DNA of 64,000 nt from Dipteris shenzhenensis (lineage: Eukaryota > Polypodiophyta > Polypodiopsida > Gleicheniales): NCBI GenBank assembly GCA_047967505.1, contig CM106539.1; one strand, 5' to 3'. The translations under genes were made by a program, and so were the position numbers. The notes below the pieces were generated by a model, which saw only the letters and a program-made list of their open reading frames with translations, was not told where the DNA came from and did not search any database. Of the stretch, positions 1 to 10,799 are shown piece after piece (position 1 is the stretch's first letter; each line of letters begins with the position of its first letter).

Positions 1-89
1 CATACTCCCATTCTTCCATTGTGATATGCATACCCTCATCTCTCTCTGCTCTCTCCATTTCGTCAAGTAGTCAATCAACATGAATATCC

Positions 90-3000
90 TTTGGAAGTGC
101 TCTTAGATACTGAGGGTTTGCACACGAGATTCGTCGTGTGTACGAAAGAGGGCCCATTCTTCTTGTCTTCTTGCCTTTGCATCCTCGTATCTTGTCAACC
201 ATCTTTTCATCACATCACTATTAAGCATGCAATAGAGTTTGATATTATTAAGCAACTCTATGTCTATTACTTTGCTGTGTCCTTTCCCTTGAGGCACAAT
301 AGAGGTCATCCTTAGGTCTTCATCATCTCTCAATAGTCATGGGAGAGAGCTATCCACATCAATAAGAAACTCAAAAATATATACAAGTGACTCTTGTACC
401 AACCAACCCTCGGCCATGCTACCTTCAGGTCTTGCATTTTGTCTCACGAAACCCTTCAAGGTCTTCATGAAGTGCTCGAGGAAGAACAACCATCGTGCAT
501 GTATAGTACCACATATAGCAATCTCATCCACCAAATGCACTATGAGATGTAGTTGGCTTGTGAGAATAGAACGTGGAAATGTCTCCTCTACTAAACAAAC
601 CACCTCCACTGAAATAACTCGAGCATTCTCAAGCATGGTGGGATCTATTTCCTTTGAGCTCACATACCTAGAAAGGAAAAAGTACACCATATTAGCAATA
701 TGAACACCTCGCATGGAGCATTGATACGCATCACATTTTGTATCCTATAAAGTATCTCACAAGCTCGCCCATCTTGTAAATACAACCCTTCACATCCTTC
801 GATGCACTACGAGAAATGCTAGCAGGTAGTATGAACTGGACACACGAGAAATGGTTGATTAATTGCTTCTAATTCACTCACAAATTTGGAAGGAAAAAGA
901 TATTATGCACATAAAATACTTACTTGGAGCATCTTGTGCCAATCACGAGATTTCAAGCCATATAACTTCTCTACACCTCTTTTCTTGCTCTTTGTAAAGG
1001 CCCCCTTCAAACACCTCATGCATCTAATGGGAGTATAAATTGTAGTGATAGCATGCTTCATCGCCACCATCTCTAGCTTTGATAACCTCCACGGTGCACG
1101 AGGTAAAAAAACACACCCATTTGGTCTCTCTTGTGGCCAAGCTTCATGCATCCTCCTTGTGGTATGTAGATCCTCCCTTATGCCTATGGAATCTCATGTC
1201 CCATTCAAATGTTCCCGAATGGTAGACACCACATTCTTGAAGATATGCATGGGATCAAGCAAGTGATTGATCTTGAGGTGGGACCAATATGGTAAACAAT
1301 AAAAGATGAAGTATCTAAACAAAAGATGGTGTTAGCGAGCAATCTTTATTTCCAGCCAATATAGCACACAATAGTTACAAACCCTTAACGGCTCATGCCA
1401 AGTGGTGGAGGAGTCGTGGAACCATCCCAAATTCTCATCCAATCTCCCACAGTGAGTGATTGTGGGGGGACTTCATTCCAAGGGGCGACATATCTAGGAT
1501 GATCAGGTGGGAGAAATCGATGGTGATTCTCATAGATGACCTTATTCAATGCATTTGCCCGTGAGGCAACTAACAAAGGACCACAAATAGGACATGCATG
1601 GTAACCCGATGTAGTGAGACTTGAACAATAGATGCAATTAAGAGTTGAAGGTGGGTTTAGGGTGCCACATCATTTGCCTACTCATAATTAGAAGTGCAAT
1701 GCTTACCTGAATACTCACCATAGCCTGGGAAGTCATGCATCATCCACATCAAGACTGCTTTGTAGTTGAAGTCTCATGACAAGGGAGGCCTGCTCACATC
1801 ATGCACCTCGATACCTCTCCAAAGTATCTCTAGCTCGTTAATCAAAGTCTCCAAATAAACATCAAGATTTTTGAGTCTATGTTTCCCTAGAATTAGAAGG
1901 GATAACATAACATGTCCTTTCTTAATCGCCATAGAGGGTGGAAGATTATAATTCACCAATATCACTGGCCATACACTGTAAGAGGTGCTTTTGAGACCAA
2001 ATGGGTTCACACCCTCCATACCCAATCCAAGTCTCAAGCTCCTAGGTTCCTCCTTGAAGCTTGGCCATGTGTCTTCAATATGCTTCCACGCAAGAGTGTC
2101 TGCGGGAGTTCTCTACTTGCCATTAGTTGATCGATGGGAGGAATGCCATGACATGAGCTTTGTAATGGATTTGCACTTGAACATATGTTGGATGCGAGGG
2201 ATTATGGAAAAATGTCGCAAAACCTTACGAGGCACATCCAAATTTTTGAGATCTGCTCTATATCTTGCCTCTCCACAAGTAGGACACTCTCTTGCATCCT
2301 TATGTGGTCCACGAAACAGAATGCAATTGTTGACGCATGCATGGATGCGCTTGTAATCTAATCCTCTAAGAGAGGTCACAACTTGCCTTGCCATATCTCT
2401 TGAGGTCGGTAATTTATTCTCCCTTGGAAGCATTTTACACAATAGCCTGCATGTGAAGACCATAAATGAGGAAAAGCATTCGAGTAATTGACCCACTAGC
2501 ATAATTCACCATGTTTGCGAAATAGACTTTAAAGCTTACTTGAGTAATGCATTCAAACTTGCATTGCTCCATCCATAGATGGTTTGTAAGTTTAGTAACT
2601 CAAGGGAAGCACGTAGAACAAAGAATGTGCACCCCTCAAACAGTGGAGTCGATGTTGCAGTAAAAAGATTGTCCTACTCCATGCTATCATCCCTCCCTTC
2701 GGATTGATGGACATATAAATCCCGCACCATAAATCCCTTGTGGGTGTGGCACTGCATCCTGTATCAAATTAAAATGGGATCATAACTCAAACACATGAAC
2801 ACCCATAGGTATCTCAATCAACCTTAACTCTTTAACACTTACCATGTTTACGATCGCATCCCATTCTCCATACTTTAAGACGTGATTGAGTATAATCCTG
2901 TGTGCATGATACATGTTTCCTCGACATTGATCACACATACATTTGATTTTTTGCTCCAACCACATTTTGCGATGATGGATACGGACGGATTCATCCTCAC

Positions 3001-3148
3001 TGGAGCTACTTGTTGAAGATGAAGACATCCTATAAATAAACAACCCAAAAAATTTGCTCTTGCATGAGTTGTAAATGTTAAAACTCTGTGGCATGTTTAA
3101 AATCGCGTCTGTACTATGGTGAACGTCTAAAACGTACTGTAGATGCAC
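90..3148 (-). pseudogene. CACTA (En/Spm) TNP2-type transposase, broken, truncated by window start
   Basis: Transposase of a CACTA DNA transposon, read right to left in conserved blocks. At 3148-2780 a Cys-rich start (CMCDQCRGN) resembles the transposase-associated domain. At 2502-2113 is the TNP2 core (RIHACVNNCILFRG, CPTCGEARY, VLRHFSIIPRIQHMF). The core continues at 2037-1774 (RLGLGMEGVNPFG, YNLPPSMAIKK), 1576-1385 (HHRFLPPDHPRY) and 1151-903 (GLKSRDWHKMLQ). The DUF4218 block lies at 714-337 (RWLFFLEHFMKTLKGFVRQ, NARPEGSMAEGW), and a further block at 333-103. The order matches intact TNP2 proteins. The blocks lie in different frames, so introns, frameshifts or both separate them, and no full reading frame survives. 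The gene continues to the left of base 1. The family assignment is secure; exon limits are not. Blocks are taken from open frames, so their first residues are not true starts. Confidence 0.85.
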
Positions 3149-3205
3149 TGATAGACGTGCATTTAGATGCGTGTTTAGATGTGCATATAGACACGCTTTT
3201 AAACG
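3105..3205. repeat. Subterminal-type short repeats, cluster 1 (CACTA-like)
   Basis: Many copies of a degenerate 9-12-base motif of the form TAGACGTG, TAGATGCG or TAGATGTG, with spacers of a few bases, just upstream of the TNP2 reading frame. CACTA elements carry such arrays near their ends as binding sites for TNPA-type proteins. I did not find a terminal CACTA/TAGTG inverted repeat next to it. Confidence 0.5.
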
Positions 3206-3375
3206 TGCAGACTGCGAAGATTTTCGAACCTACTTTTAGTGCGCTTGCTTTTCTTCACATACTTTTAATGTCGCACGATCTGCTTTGCTATTAATAGACA
3301 TAGCTCCGAGCATCCACACTTATCTCCAAGCACCCACACTCATCTCCAGGCTTACATAATCATCCCCAAGCATAC

Positions 3376-3556
3376 AAGAGAAGAGGGTGAATAAGGAAGA
3401 GAAGAAAGAGAAGCAGCTTTGAAGAATGACAAAAAGCTTCCATACCTCTATCCAAGGAAGAGAAGAAAGAGAAGAAAGAGAAGGGTGAATAAGGAAGAGA
3501 AGAAAGAGAAGCAGCTTTGAAGAATGACAAAAAGCTTCCATACCTCTATCCAAGGT
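3376..3556. repeat. Tandem duplication, period ~98 bp
   Basis: The segment running from GAAGAGAAGAAAGAGAAGC through GCAGCTTTGAAGAATGAC to CTCTATCCAAGG occurs twice, with the shared block starting at 3413 and 3511. It lies between two subterminal-repeat clusters and has no coding sign. Confidence 0.7.
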
Positions 3557-3704
3557 AAGTCTCTTGACGATTGATCTTCTTTGGAAGTTGCTCTCTTTGG
3601 ATTCATCCTTTGTCATATGCAGGGAACAAATGTTTTTGGTACTAGTGTTGTTTCTTTGTGTCAGGCGCATGTCCTTTTCAAGTTTTAAAAAAAGTCATTT
3701 TATC

Positions 3705-3815
3705 GAAGCACGTCTATAGATGCGTCTCAGAGTGTGTCTATAGATGCGTCTGTCTTTGGAAATAGACAGCTGCACCTATAGATGCACTGTTAGACATGGA
3801 GATAGACGTGCTCTG
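3705..3815. repeat. Subterminal-type short repeats, cluster 2 (CACTA-like)
   Basis: A second cluster of the same degenerate motif (GCACGTCTATAGATGCGTCT and variants; TAGACAG, TAGACATG, TAGACGTG). Motifs occur in both orientations, producing short dyads such as CGTCTATAGATGCG. It shares its motif with the clusters at 3105-3205 and 6945-7365. Confidence 0.5.
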
Positions 3816-3885
3816 ACAATCTTGGATATTCTTCGTTTTCCTTCCCTTCTCCTTCCCCTTCCCCTTCCACTTCTAAGAAAAGGAT

Positions 3886-4002
3886 TGCATCTTGAATGAT
3901 GGAAATAAGTGATTGCATGAATGATGAAAATGGATTGCATGATTGAAGAAAGGGATTGCATGAATGATGGAAAGGGAAAGCATGATTGAAGAAAGGGATT
4001 GC
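3886..4002. repeat. Minisatellite, ~30-bp unit
   Basis: About four imperfect units built on GATTGCATGAATGATGGAAA, immediately before the pyrimidine tract. The units alternate GAATGATG and GATTGAAGAAAG. Confidence 0.65.
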
Positions 4003-5215
4003 GCTCTCTATTTTCCTTCTCTCTTTTATTCTCTCTTTCCTTCTCTTTTCGTCTCTTTTCTCACCTCTTTCCTTCTCTCTTTTTCTCTATTTCCCTCCTC
4101 TCTTTTCTCCTCTCTTTCCTTCTCTCTTTTATCCTCTCTTTCCTCTATTTTCATCTCTTTTGTCCTCTCTTTCCTTCTCTTTTTTTCTCTCTTTTATCCC
4201 CACTTTTTCTCTCTTTTTTCCCTCTCTTTTCCTCTCCTTTCTTATCTCTTTCCTTCTCTCTTTTTCTCTCTTTTATCCTCACCTTTTCTCTCTTTTTCCT
4301 TCACTCTTTTATCCTCTCTTTCCTTCTCTTTCGTGGTAATTTTCCTCGCTTATCTCCTCTCTTTTTCTCTTTTTTCTTATCGTCTCTTTTCCTCTCTTTT
4401 CCTCTCTTTTCTCATCTCTTTACTTCTCTCTTTTTCTCTCTTTTATCTCTACTTTTTCTCTCTTTTTCTCCTCTCTTTTCCTCTCCTTTCTCCTCTTTTT
4501 TATCCCCACTTTTTCTCTCTTTTTCTCCTCTCTTTTTCTCTCTTTTTTTCTCCTGTCTTTTCCTCTATTTTCCTCTCTTTTCTCCTCTCTTTCTTTCTCT
4601 CTTTTTCTCTCTTTTATGCCCACTTTTTGTCTCTTTTTTTCCTCTCTTTTCCTCTCCTTTCTTCTCTTTCCTTCTCTCTTTTTCCTTCTCTCTTTTATCC
4701 TCTTTCCTTCTCTTTTTGTGGTAATTTTCCTCTCTTATCTCCTCTCTTTTTTCTCCTCTCTTTTCCTCTATTTTCTCCTCTCTTTACTTCTCTCTTTTTC
4801 TCTCTTTTATCCCCACTTTTTCTCTCTTTTTCTCCTCTCTTTTCCTCTCCTTTTCTCTCTTTTTCCTTCTCTCTTTTATCCTCTCTTTCCTTCTCTTTTC
4901 GTGGTAATTTTCCTCTCTTATCCCCTCTTTTTCTCTCTTTTTTTCTCTTTTCTTCTCCTCTCTTTTCGTCTCTTTTCCTCTCTTTTCTCCTCTCTTTCCT
5001 TCTCTCTTTTTCTATCTTTTATCCCCACTTTTTCTCTCTTTTTCTCCTCTCTTTTCCTCTCCTTTCTCCTCTCTTTTATCCCGACTTTTTCTCTCTTTTT
5101 TTCCTCTCTTTTCCTCTCTTTCTCTCTTTTTTTCTTCTCTCTTTTCCTCTATTTTCCTCTCTTTTCTCCTCTCTTTCCTTCTCTCTTTTTTCTTCTTTTT
5201 TTTAGTTCATCAGTA
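4003..5215. repeat. Polypyrimidine tract, TTTTCTC/CTCTCTTTCC type, ~1.2 kb
   Basis: Almost pure C+T on the plus strand for about 1.2 kb. It is built from short units such as CTCTCTTTTTCTC and TTTTATCCCCACTTTTTC. A purine-bearing interruption, GTGGTAATTTTCCTC, recurs at 4333, 4728 and 4901, so larger blocks have been duplicated. Long open frames cross it on both strands only because stop codons need purines here; their Ser/Leu/Phe-only translations are not proteins. It separates the minus-strand TNP2 from the plus-strand TNPA-like pseudogene. Confidence 0.85.
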
Positions 5216-5244
5216 ATCTTGTTTTTTCTTTTCTTTAGTTCATC

Positions 5245-6663
5245 ATGTGGCCAGAAAGCTCTTTAGCCTCACCTGATCTTGGGGAGACCATCTTTCGGGA
5301 GTTATATAACCTTTTGGGGCACCCTTTCAGTCCTGGGGAGTTATACGGTTACATGACGGGTACTCTAAACACCCCCCAGAAGTCGACACTACAGACTCAA
5401 AACCACCCCAACCGCACACCAACTGAGATTATCCCAGTGGAGCCGAAATAGCCCAGTCAGCTACAAAGTCGAGCCCCTTCCCCCATGCCGTTAGGAGGCC
5501 CTTCTGCCTTGCAGAGCCATCGGCATACTCCCGTGCAGTCGAGACTCGGTTCTCCAGCTACGAGTGGTTAGCATAGTCCCCTGCAGTCGAGAGTCAGTTC
5601 TCCAACTACAAGTGGCCAGCGTACTAGCTCGACACAACACGGTAGTAGGTGTAGTAGCAGGGAGAGGGGTGGGGGATGCATGGCACAGTGCTTTGGGAGG
5701 GGTAGTGGTGGGGACGAGGATGATTCAAATGATGCAACGTGCTAGAGGGTGATGGTACGATCTACTATGACATCACTCGGACAAGAGGCATCTTGATGGA
5801 TGTATAGGGGAAGGACATCATGGCCTTCATGCACTCTGTAATTGCTAACAACTACAAAGATTGCTTTATTCACTACAAAGACCATCCAAAAAGGTTGGCT
5901 GATGAGACCCTCGCTGCTGTTCGCTCTAGGTATCCTAATCCCCCCAATGTTTAGTTCACAGATAAATAGGCCAAGTCAAAGATTGTTATGATACTTAGCA
6001 ATAAAAGATCTTCGCTTAAGACATAGGCACTAGTGGAGATTGCCAGGCTTGAGGGAGGTCAACCACCAAGGGGCCCGCCCCACATCGCTCGCAAGCGTGA
6101 GTGGAAGAAAGCAATGAAGGAAGCGAAGACGGACCCCAGTCTGTAGAACGTGGAGGCACGAAGGATCCAAATGGAGCAATATGGAAGTGTGCATTTTGGA
6201 GCAGGGGGTGTTGAATCATGGGAGGCCCAATTTGTAAGTATCGATCTCAAATTATATTGTTTATGTACATAGTTTATTAGGAGGTTGTTTCTTTGTACTA
6301 ATCCCTCCACAAATTGTGTCATCTTGCAGCTTGATATCGTGGGCAGGTACCCTACTCCTATCGAGATAGCCTACCACCGCCACCATCGCAGAGGAGATAC
6401 ATGGAGGCACTCCTATGATGATGGGTTGACTACTGAGGAGCAGTATATCCGGGCTACTGGAGTGCCCCCCACATATTTGAAGGTAATTAAATAATATCAA
6501 TATTGTAAGTAAAGATTTGATTTTTCATACATTGATACATGTTGTCCCTCATTTACAGGGCCCTGCAAAAGAAGATAAGGAAGAAGGGGGCAAAGAAGGG
6601 GGCGAAGAAGGGGATGAAGAAGGGGGCATAGAAAGGAGTGAGGATGTGGAGAACTTAGATTAG
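5245..6663 (+). pseudogene. CACTA-associated Transposase_24/TNPA-like protein, broken
   Basis: Second protein of a CACTA-type element, expected to bind subterminal repeats. It opens with a Pro/Ser-rich region (5245-5730), then a coiled, charged segment (MAFMHSVIANNYKDCFIHY from about 5820, ARKREWKKAMKEAKTDP near 6090-6140). After an apparent intron (about 6235-6330) comes a block containing GRYPTPIEIAYHRHHRRGDTW and a second apparent intron before the acidic Gly/Glu-rich tail ending near 6663. The mix of a conserved basic helix and a PTP-type motif fits the plant Transposase_24 group. Internal stops at 5449, 5569, 5805, 5952, 5967, 6024 and 6144 are all TAG, and one frameshift lies between 5569 and 5805. 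The first two share one frame and the last five another. It is dead; the class is probable, not proven. Confidence 0.6.
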
Positions 6664-6944
6664 TCATAGAAGTAGTGCTAGCTACTCTTTTTTATACTTA
6701 AAGCCACTGGCTTGGCTTCATGCCTCTCTTGTATATACACTCCTCTTATTTTTTATACTTGAAGCCACAGGACATGGCTTGGCTTCGTGCTATATGTACA
6801 TACAAGCACTTTTTGAGCTATGAATTAATATACACTCTTTTTATTTTTTTGGCTTTCAATTTTCTTGTGCAACATTCTATTAATTAATGCCTTATGAACT
6901 AAACATTTTGGAGTTGTAATGTTTTATTCGAAATTGTAATCTTC

Positions 6945-7365
6945 AGCTATAGACACACTTGCAAGAGTGCTAATTAAAATGCGGTCGGCTGTAAGAATTG
7001 AATTACACAATGTGGAAATGGGATTCCTGTAACTACATAGCATACACAACATACATAGCATTCTATTCAAGCACACAAAGTTATGCTTTTATTAACAAAA
7101 AATATTCTGTAGAGCGTGTATCAGAGCATCTATGTACGCGTCTCTCTGTTCAAGAGGGCATCTATTTGCGTATCTATAGACACGTCTATATATACGTCTT
7201 TCTATTTTTTTTAATTTTTTAGCAGAGCATCTATTTATGCATCTATAGGCGCATCTACCTATTATATAGACATACCTTTAGATGTGCCAATAGACGTGCA
7301 AATAGACGCATCCATAAGTTTGTTTTTAAGTTATGGAAACGCGTCTATGTGCGTGTCTATAGGTG
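6945..7365. repeat. Subterminal-type short repeats, cluster 3 (CACTA-like)
   Basis: A dense run of CATCTATAGACACGTCT-type motifs, including TAGACGTGCAAATAGACG, matching clusters 1 and 2. Its place after the TNPA-like pseudogene suggests the far end of the same element or of a relative. The exact element end was not found. Confidence 0.5.
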
Positions 7366-7992
7366 CTTTGTCTTGTTGTGTAACATATCAAGAAATATGG
7401 TCCATAACACTCATACCTCTCATAGTCAGAGTTTTTGTAGATGTTATGATAACCCAAGCATGTACTTGGTGGCTTTTAGAACTACCTCGTAGTAGTTCTT
7501 ATGCACTCAGTGGCCCTGAGTATGACACTTTTAAAAAATAGAAAAAATGGTACCATGTGACTTTAAGAAAGTGTCAACAAATCTACAATACCCCGGTTGA
7601 ATGATAGGCCACAACTTGAGCACTTGTCCACTTTTAAGAGAACAGAGGGTTATGTACTAACGGGGTAGGGGGCATGGAACAAAAAGATATGGTTGTTTGA
7701 ACTGCATAGCCTGCAACATTTTCTTATAGAAATCCATGTGCAACATTGCCTCCTTAACTTATTCCTCTTCATATTTACAATTTAACTACCATAGAAAAAC
7801 AAACAGTTAGCAATTTGGAATCATCATTCCTAACTGCCCATTTATTGTTACCAATTACTGGCAAAAAGCATTGAATAAACAATACATGTTAGAACATTAT
7901 TGATTCATGATTATTATCTTGCAAGTTTCAAGTTTGATCTTTAACTCCTCATCGTTGGTCCGTTTCCATCACCTCTTCGGTATAAGGCACCT
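7366..7992. other. Unannotated spacer
   Basis: AT-rich DNA with only short open frames and no recognised domain, RNA gene or repeat. It lies between the CACTA remains and the P450 side of the window. Confidence 0.4.
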
Positions 7993-8200
7993 AGAAGATT
8001 GTAAATCGTGAATTGTCGTCTCCATTAGATGTTGGTTTGTAGTGTTCCATTGGCAAACACCTTTACAAAAGGCAATCCCAATCGTATGGTTTGTTGAGAA
8101 GATTGTAAATCATGAATTGTCTTCTCCATTAGATGTTGGTTTGTAGTGTTCCAAGGCAAACCCCTTTACAAAGGCAATCCCAATCGTAAGGTTTGTTGAA
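7993..8200. repeat. Tandem duplication, period 104 bp
   Basis: Two adjacent copies beginning AGAAGATTGTAAAT at 7993 and 8097. Both contain CTCCATTAGATGTTGGTTTG and GGCAATCCCAATCGTA and end at GGTTTGTTGA. They differ by a handful of substitutions and small indels. No coding frame is kept. Confidence 0.85.
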
Positions 8201-8317
8201 CGTTCCTTGGTATACTTTATAGTGGATCAAGACTAGTTTCTTAAGACTCAAGAATGAATCTAATGAGCCTTCATCTTGTTGGTAGACTTTGGAACTCACA
8301 CTCAAACACAGAAAGCC

Positions 8318-8382
8318 ATTGCGAGAGAGAGAGAGAGATGCTCCCTCTTTTGTTTTATTGAGAGAGAGAGAGAGAGAGAGTT
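8318..8382. repeat. (GA)n microsatellites
   Basis: Two pure GA runs separated by about 25 bases, downstream of the P450 stop codon. They may fall in its 3' untranslated region. Confidence 0.8.
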
Positions 8383-8488
8383 GTTTTCTCCACATGCCGG
8401 ACTCTGGAGTAAGTGGTAATGACATGTTGGGAAAAGGGTTTTCGTGGGAAAAACAAATTTCCGGCGTTGAATGTCATGTGCCAAGGAG

Positions 8489-10776
8489 CTACCCTCGGGC
8501 AGTAATGGCAACAGGATAGCCGTGGAGAGGCCGAGGCAACGGATCGATGGTTGTAGGCTCTTGCCAGTCGACCGTCTTCCAGTCGAACCGCTTCACCAGA
8601 TGATACACAAACACCGAGATCACCAACCTCGCAAAGTCTGCCCCGGGACATACATGCGGACCTCCCCCAAACGGAATGTAACTGAAGGGCGTTGAAGATC
8701 GCTTCTCAAACCTCGATGGATCGAACTTTTGCGGATCCGGGAAGTATTCTGCATTCATGTGCGTTGCTGCTATGCTGAAGTAAACCTGCAACCACCAAAC
8801 ACTACGTCAGCAGCAGCAGCAGCTCAGCTACACTAAAAATCGCGGTGCCGTGATTCCAACGAGGAACCGCTCTAAGGAATACTCTTGGTTTGGAGCTTTG
8901 GCTTGAACTGGAACGCCGAATTTGATGTTTATGGGTGATTCCTACGAACAATGGGTCACAGAATCTAGTTTTGGTTTGCTTTCGTTGTAACGAACGCAGA
9001 CCTCTGACGTTTTTGACTGAGATTTGGAACGCGGAACCGAACGAAGAATTTCTCTTGACATCGCTGTGGATGCATTCACGCCGGTATACAGTTATATATC
9101 TTGCTTCATCACAGCTGAATTATGGGATTCTTCAGCCATGATCAGCTGCTTAGATTGATTCTACGCTGGAACGATACGAACACCGCTACCCACTTCACGA
9201 TCACTTGCATGCCATTGCCGCTTAGAATCGATAGAACCACTACCTCCCTCACAGAATCAATTGAACCACTACCTTAGCATGATTCTGTGCGGCTATGGTG
9301 ACCTGCCATCCTGAGGAAGAGATTCGATCGCTTCGGTGGGGCAATGACATGCAATGCTGGGATGCGTCGTTCAGTATAGCGGATGAATCGCTTCCGGTTA
9401 CCATGACATTGCGACATTTTCTCCCGCAAAAACGGTTGCAAAGTGTCGAAAATCTTGCAACGATTTCTACTACAGAGAAATTGCTCACCTTCCAGCCCCT
9501 TGGAATGGAGTAGCCTTCGAAGCTCAGATCCTCCATGGCGTCTCTGAATCCACCCGGAGCCGCAGGCTTCAAACGCAACGTCTCCTGGATAGCTCTCCAT
9601 GTGTATTCCATCTTGAGCACGTCCTCCCAGCGCAGCCTCTTGCCAGGTGATTTTTCCACTAGCGCAGCTATCTCTGCTTGCTCTGCAGTCCAGAATCCAA
9701 CAAGCCCAGGCAAAACTCTATCTTCTTAGTTCGATTGCTACAACAGTCCTTCGATTGCTATTTTGCGACGGAAATTCTTACGTCTTACCTTTGGCTACTC
9801 GATCGTAACACTCGCGATTCTCGGCTAAGTATTTGCAAAGAAAGGTGAGAGTCATTGTGGTGGAGTCGTGCCCCGCGAACAGCAGGAAAATCACCACATC
9901 CACAACTTCCTTGTGACTCAATGAATCTCCGTTATCGTCCTTCGCCTTGAGCATCAAACTCACCAAGTCTTTCTCTACTATAAACTGTTCATTATCGCCG
10001 CCGATCATGATCCTCCTCCTGTTTTGCTCGATCACTCGACCGAATTCTCGTTCCAACTTAGCCCTCGCAACCTTCGCCCTCCGATACCGCGTTCCCGGAA
10101 GGTCGATCGGAAGTCGCACTAGCCCTCCGGAGAATTTATCAAACTCTTCCAGGAGCTGCGCTCCCAGCGCCTCATCCACCAGTTGCCCTACAAAGACACT
10201 CAATGCGACGGTGAAGGTATGCATACTCGCCAGAGGAAATACCTTCACGCGATCCTTACCGTCCCACTGCTCTTCAAAGTGCTTCTGGGTCATCTCGTCG
10301 ATCTTGTCCACAACGTTCCGAATTGCTTCCGGATACAGACAACTCCCCATGAGCTGCCTCAATCGTTTGTGCTCAGCCCCGTGCTTTGCTACCGGGCTGG
10401 ACTCGCCTAGGAGTTTGATCATGGAGGAAGGCCAAGCGTTTCTCAGAAGGAGCTTGTGTTCGTTGGAGAAGATGAACTTGTTACCTGGAGCCCCAATGAG
10501 CGCGATGGTGGGGTGCGTAAGCAACGATGTCTTGAATACGCTTCCATGTTCTGCCACTCTTTGGTCGATGAAACGCGTAGGTTGGGTGGATGTACGTGCT
10601 CGAATCAATTCCAGAGTCTCGCCGATGAAGGGAAGGCCTAAGCGCCCGGGCGGAAGATTGCGATTGCGCTTCTTTCTCCCGCATGTCGAGTTATAAGAGC
10701 GTGCAGAAATCAATAACGCTGCGCCGAACGCCGATGCAACAGCTATGGCGATGACAATCAGAAGATACTGCTCCAT
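8489..10776 (-). CDS. Cytochrome P450 monooxygenase, CYP85 clan (CYP716-like)
   Basis: Membrane-anchored haem monooxygenase; CYP85-clan enzymes oxidise triterpenoids, steroids or diterpenoids, but the substrate is not readable here. Three exons fit GT-AG rules: 10776-9789, 9682-9489 and 8785-8489, with introns of 106 and 703 bp in phases 1 and 0, giving 492 residues, normal for the family. The only in-frame ATG near the 5' end is at 10776. Residues ~3-22 form the membrane anchor, followed by the proline hinge LPPGRLGLPFIGETLEL. The I-helix oxygen-binding motif is FAGHDSTT, the K-helix ExxR is ETLR, the PERF-type segment is FPDPQKFDPSRF, and the haem loop is PFGGGPHVCPGADFA with its Cys ligand. 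Nothing is missing. The phrases ending IPRGWK and the haem loop are closest in style to CYP716; the family number within the clan is inference. It stands alone, flanked by repeats. Confidence 0.93.
8786..9488 (-). other. Second intron of the P450 gene
   Basis: Starts GTGAGC after the Lys codon of GWK and ends TTGCAG before Val-Tyr-Phe. At 703 bp it is much larger than the first intron. It holds no recognised insertion and only short chance frames. Confidence 0.85.
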
Positions 10777-10799
10777 CTCTAGACACTGTCCGACACACA

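Noticed and set aside
3964-5266. Long Ser/Leu/Phe-rich ORFs (413 and 241 codons)
   Set aside because: Pure C+T sequence contains no stop codon on the plus strand, so long frames appear in all three frames by composition alone.
9947-10696. 249-codon plus-strand ORF over the P450
   Set aside because: It is the antisense shadow of the first P450 exon, which has full family motifs.
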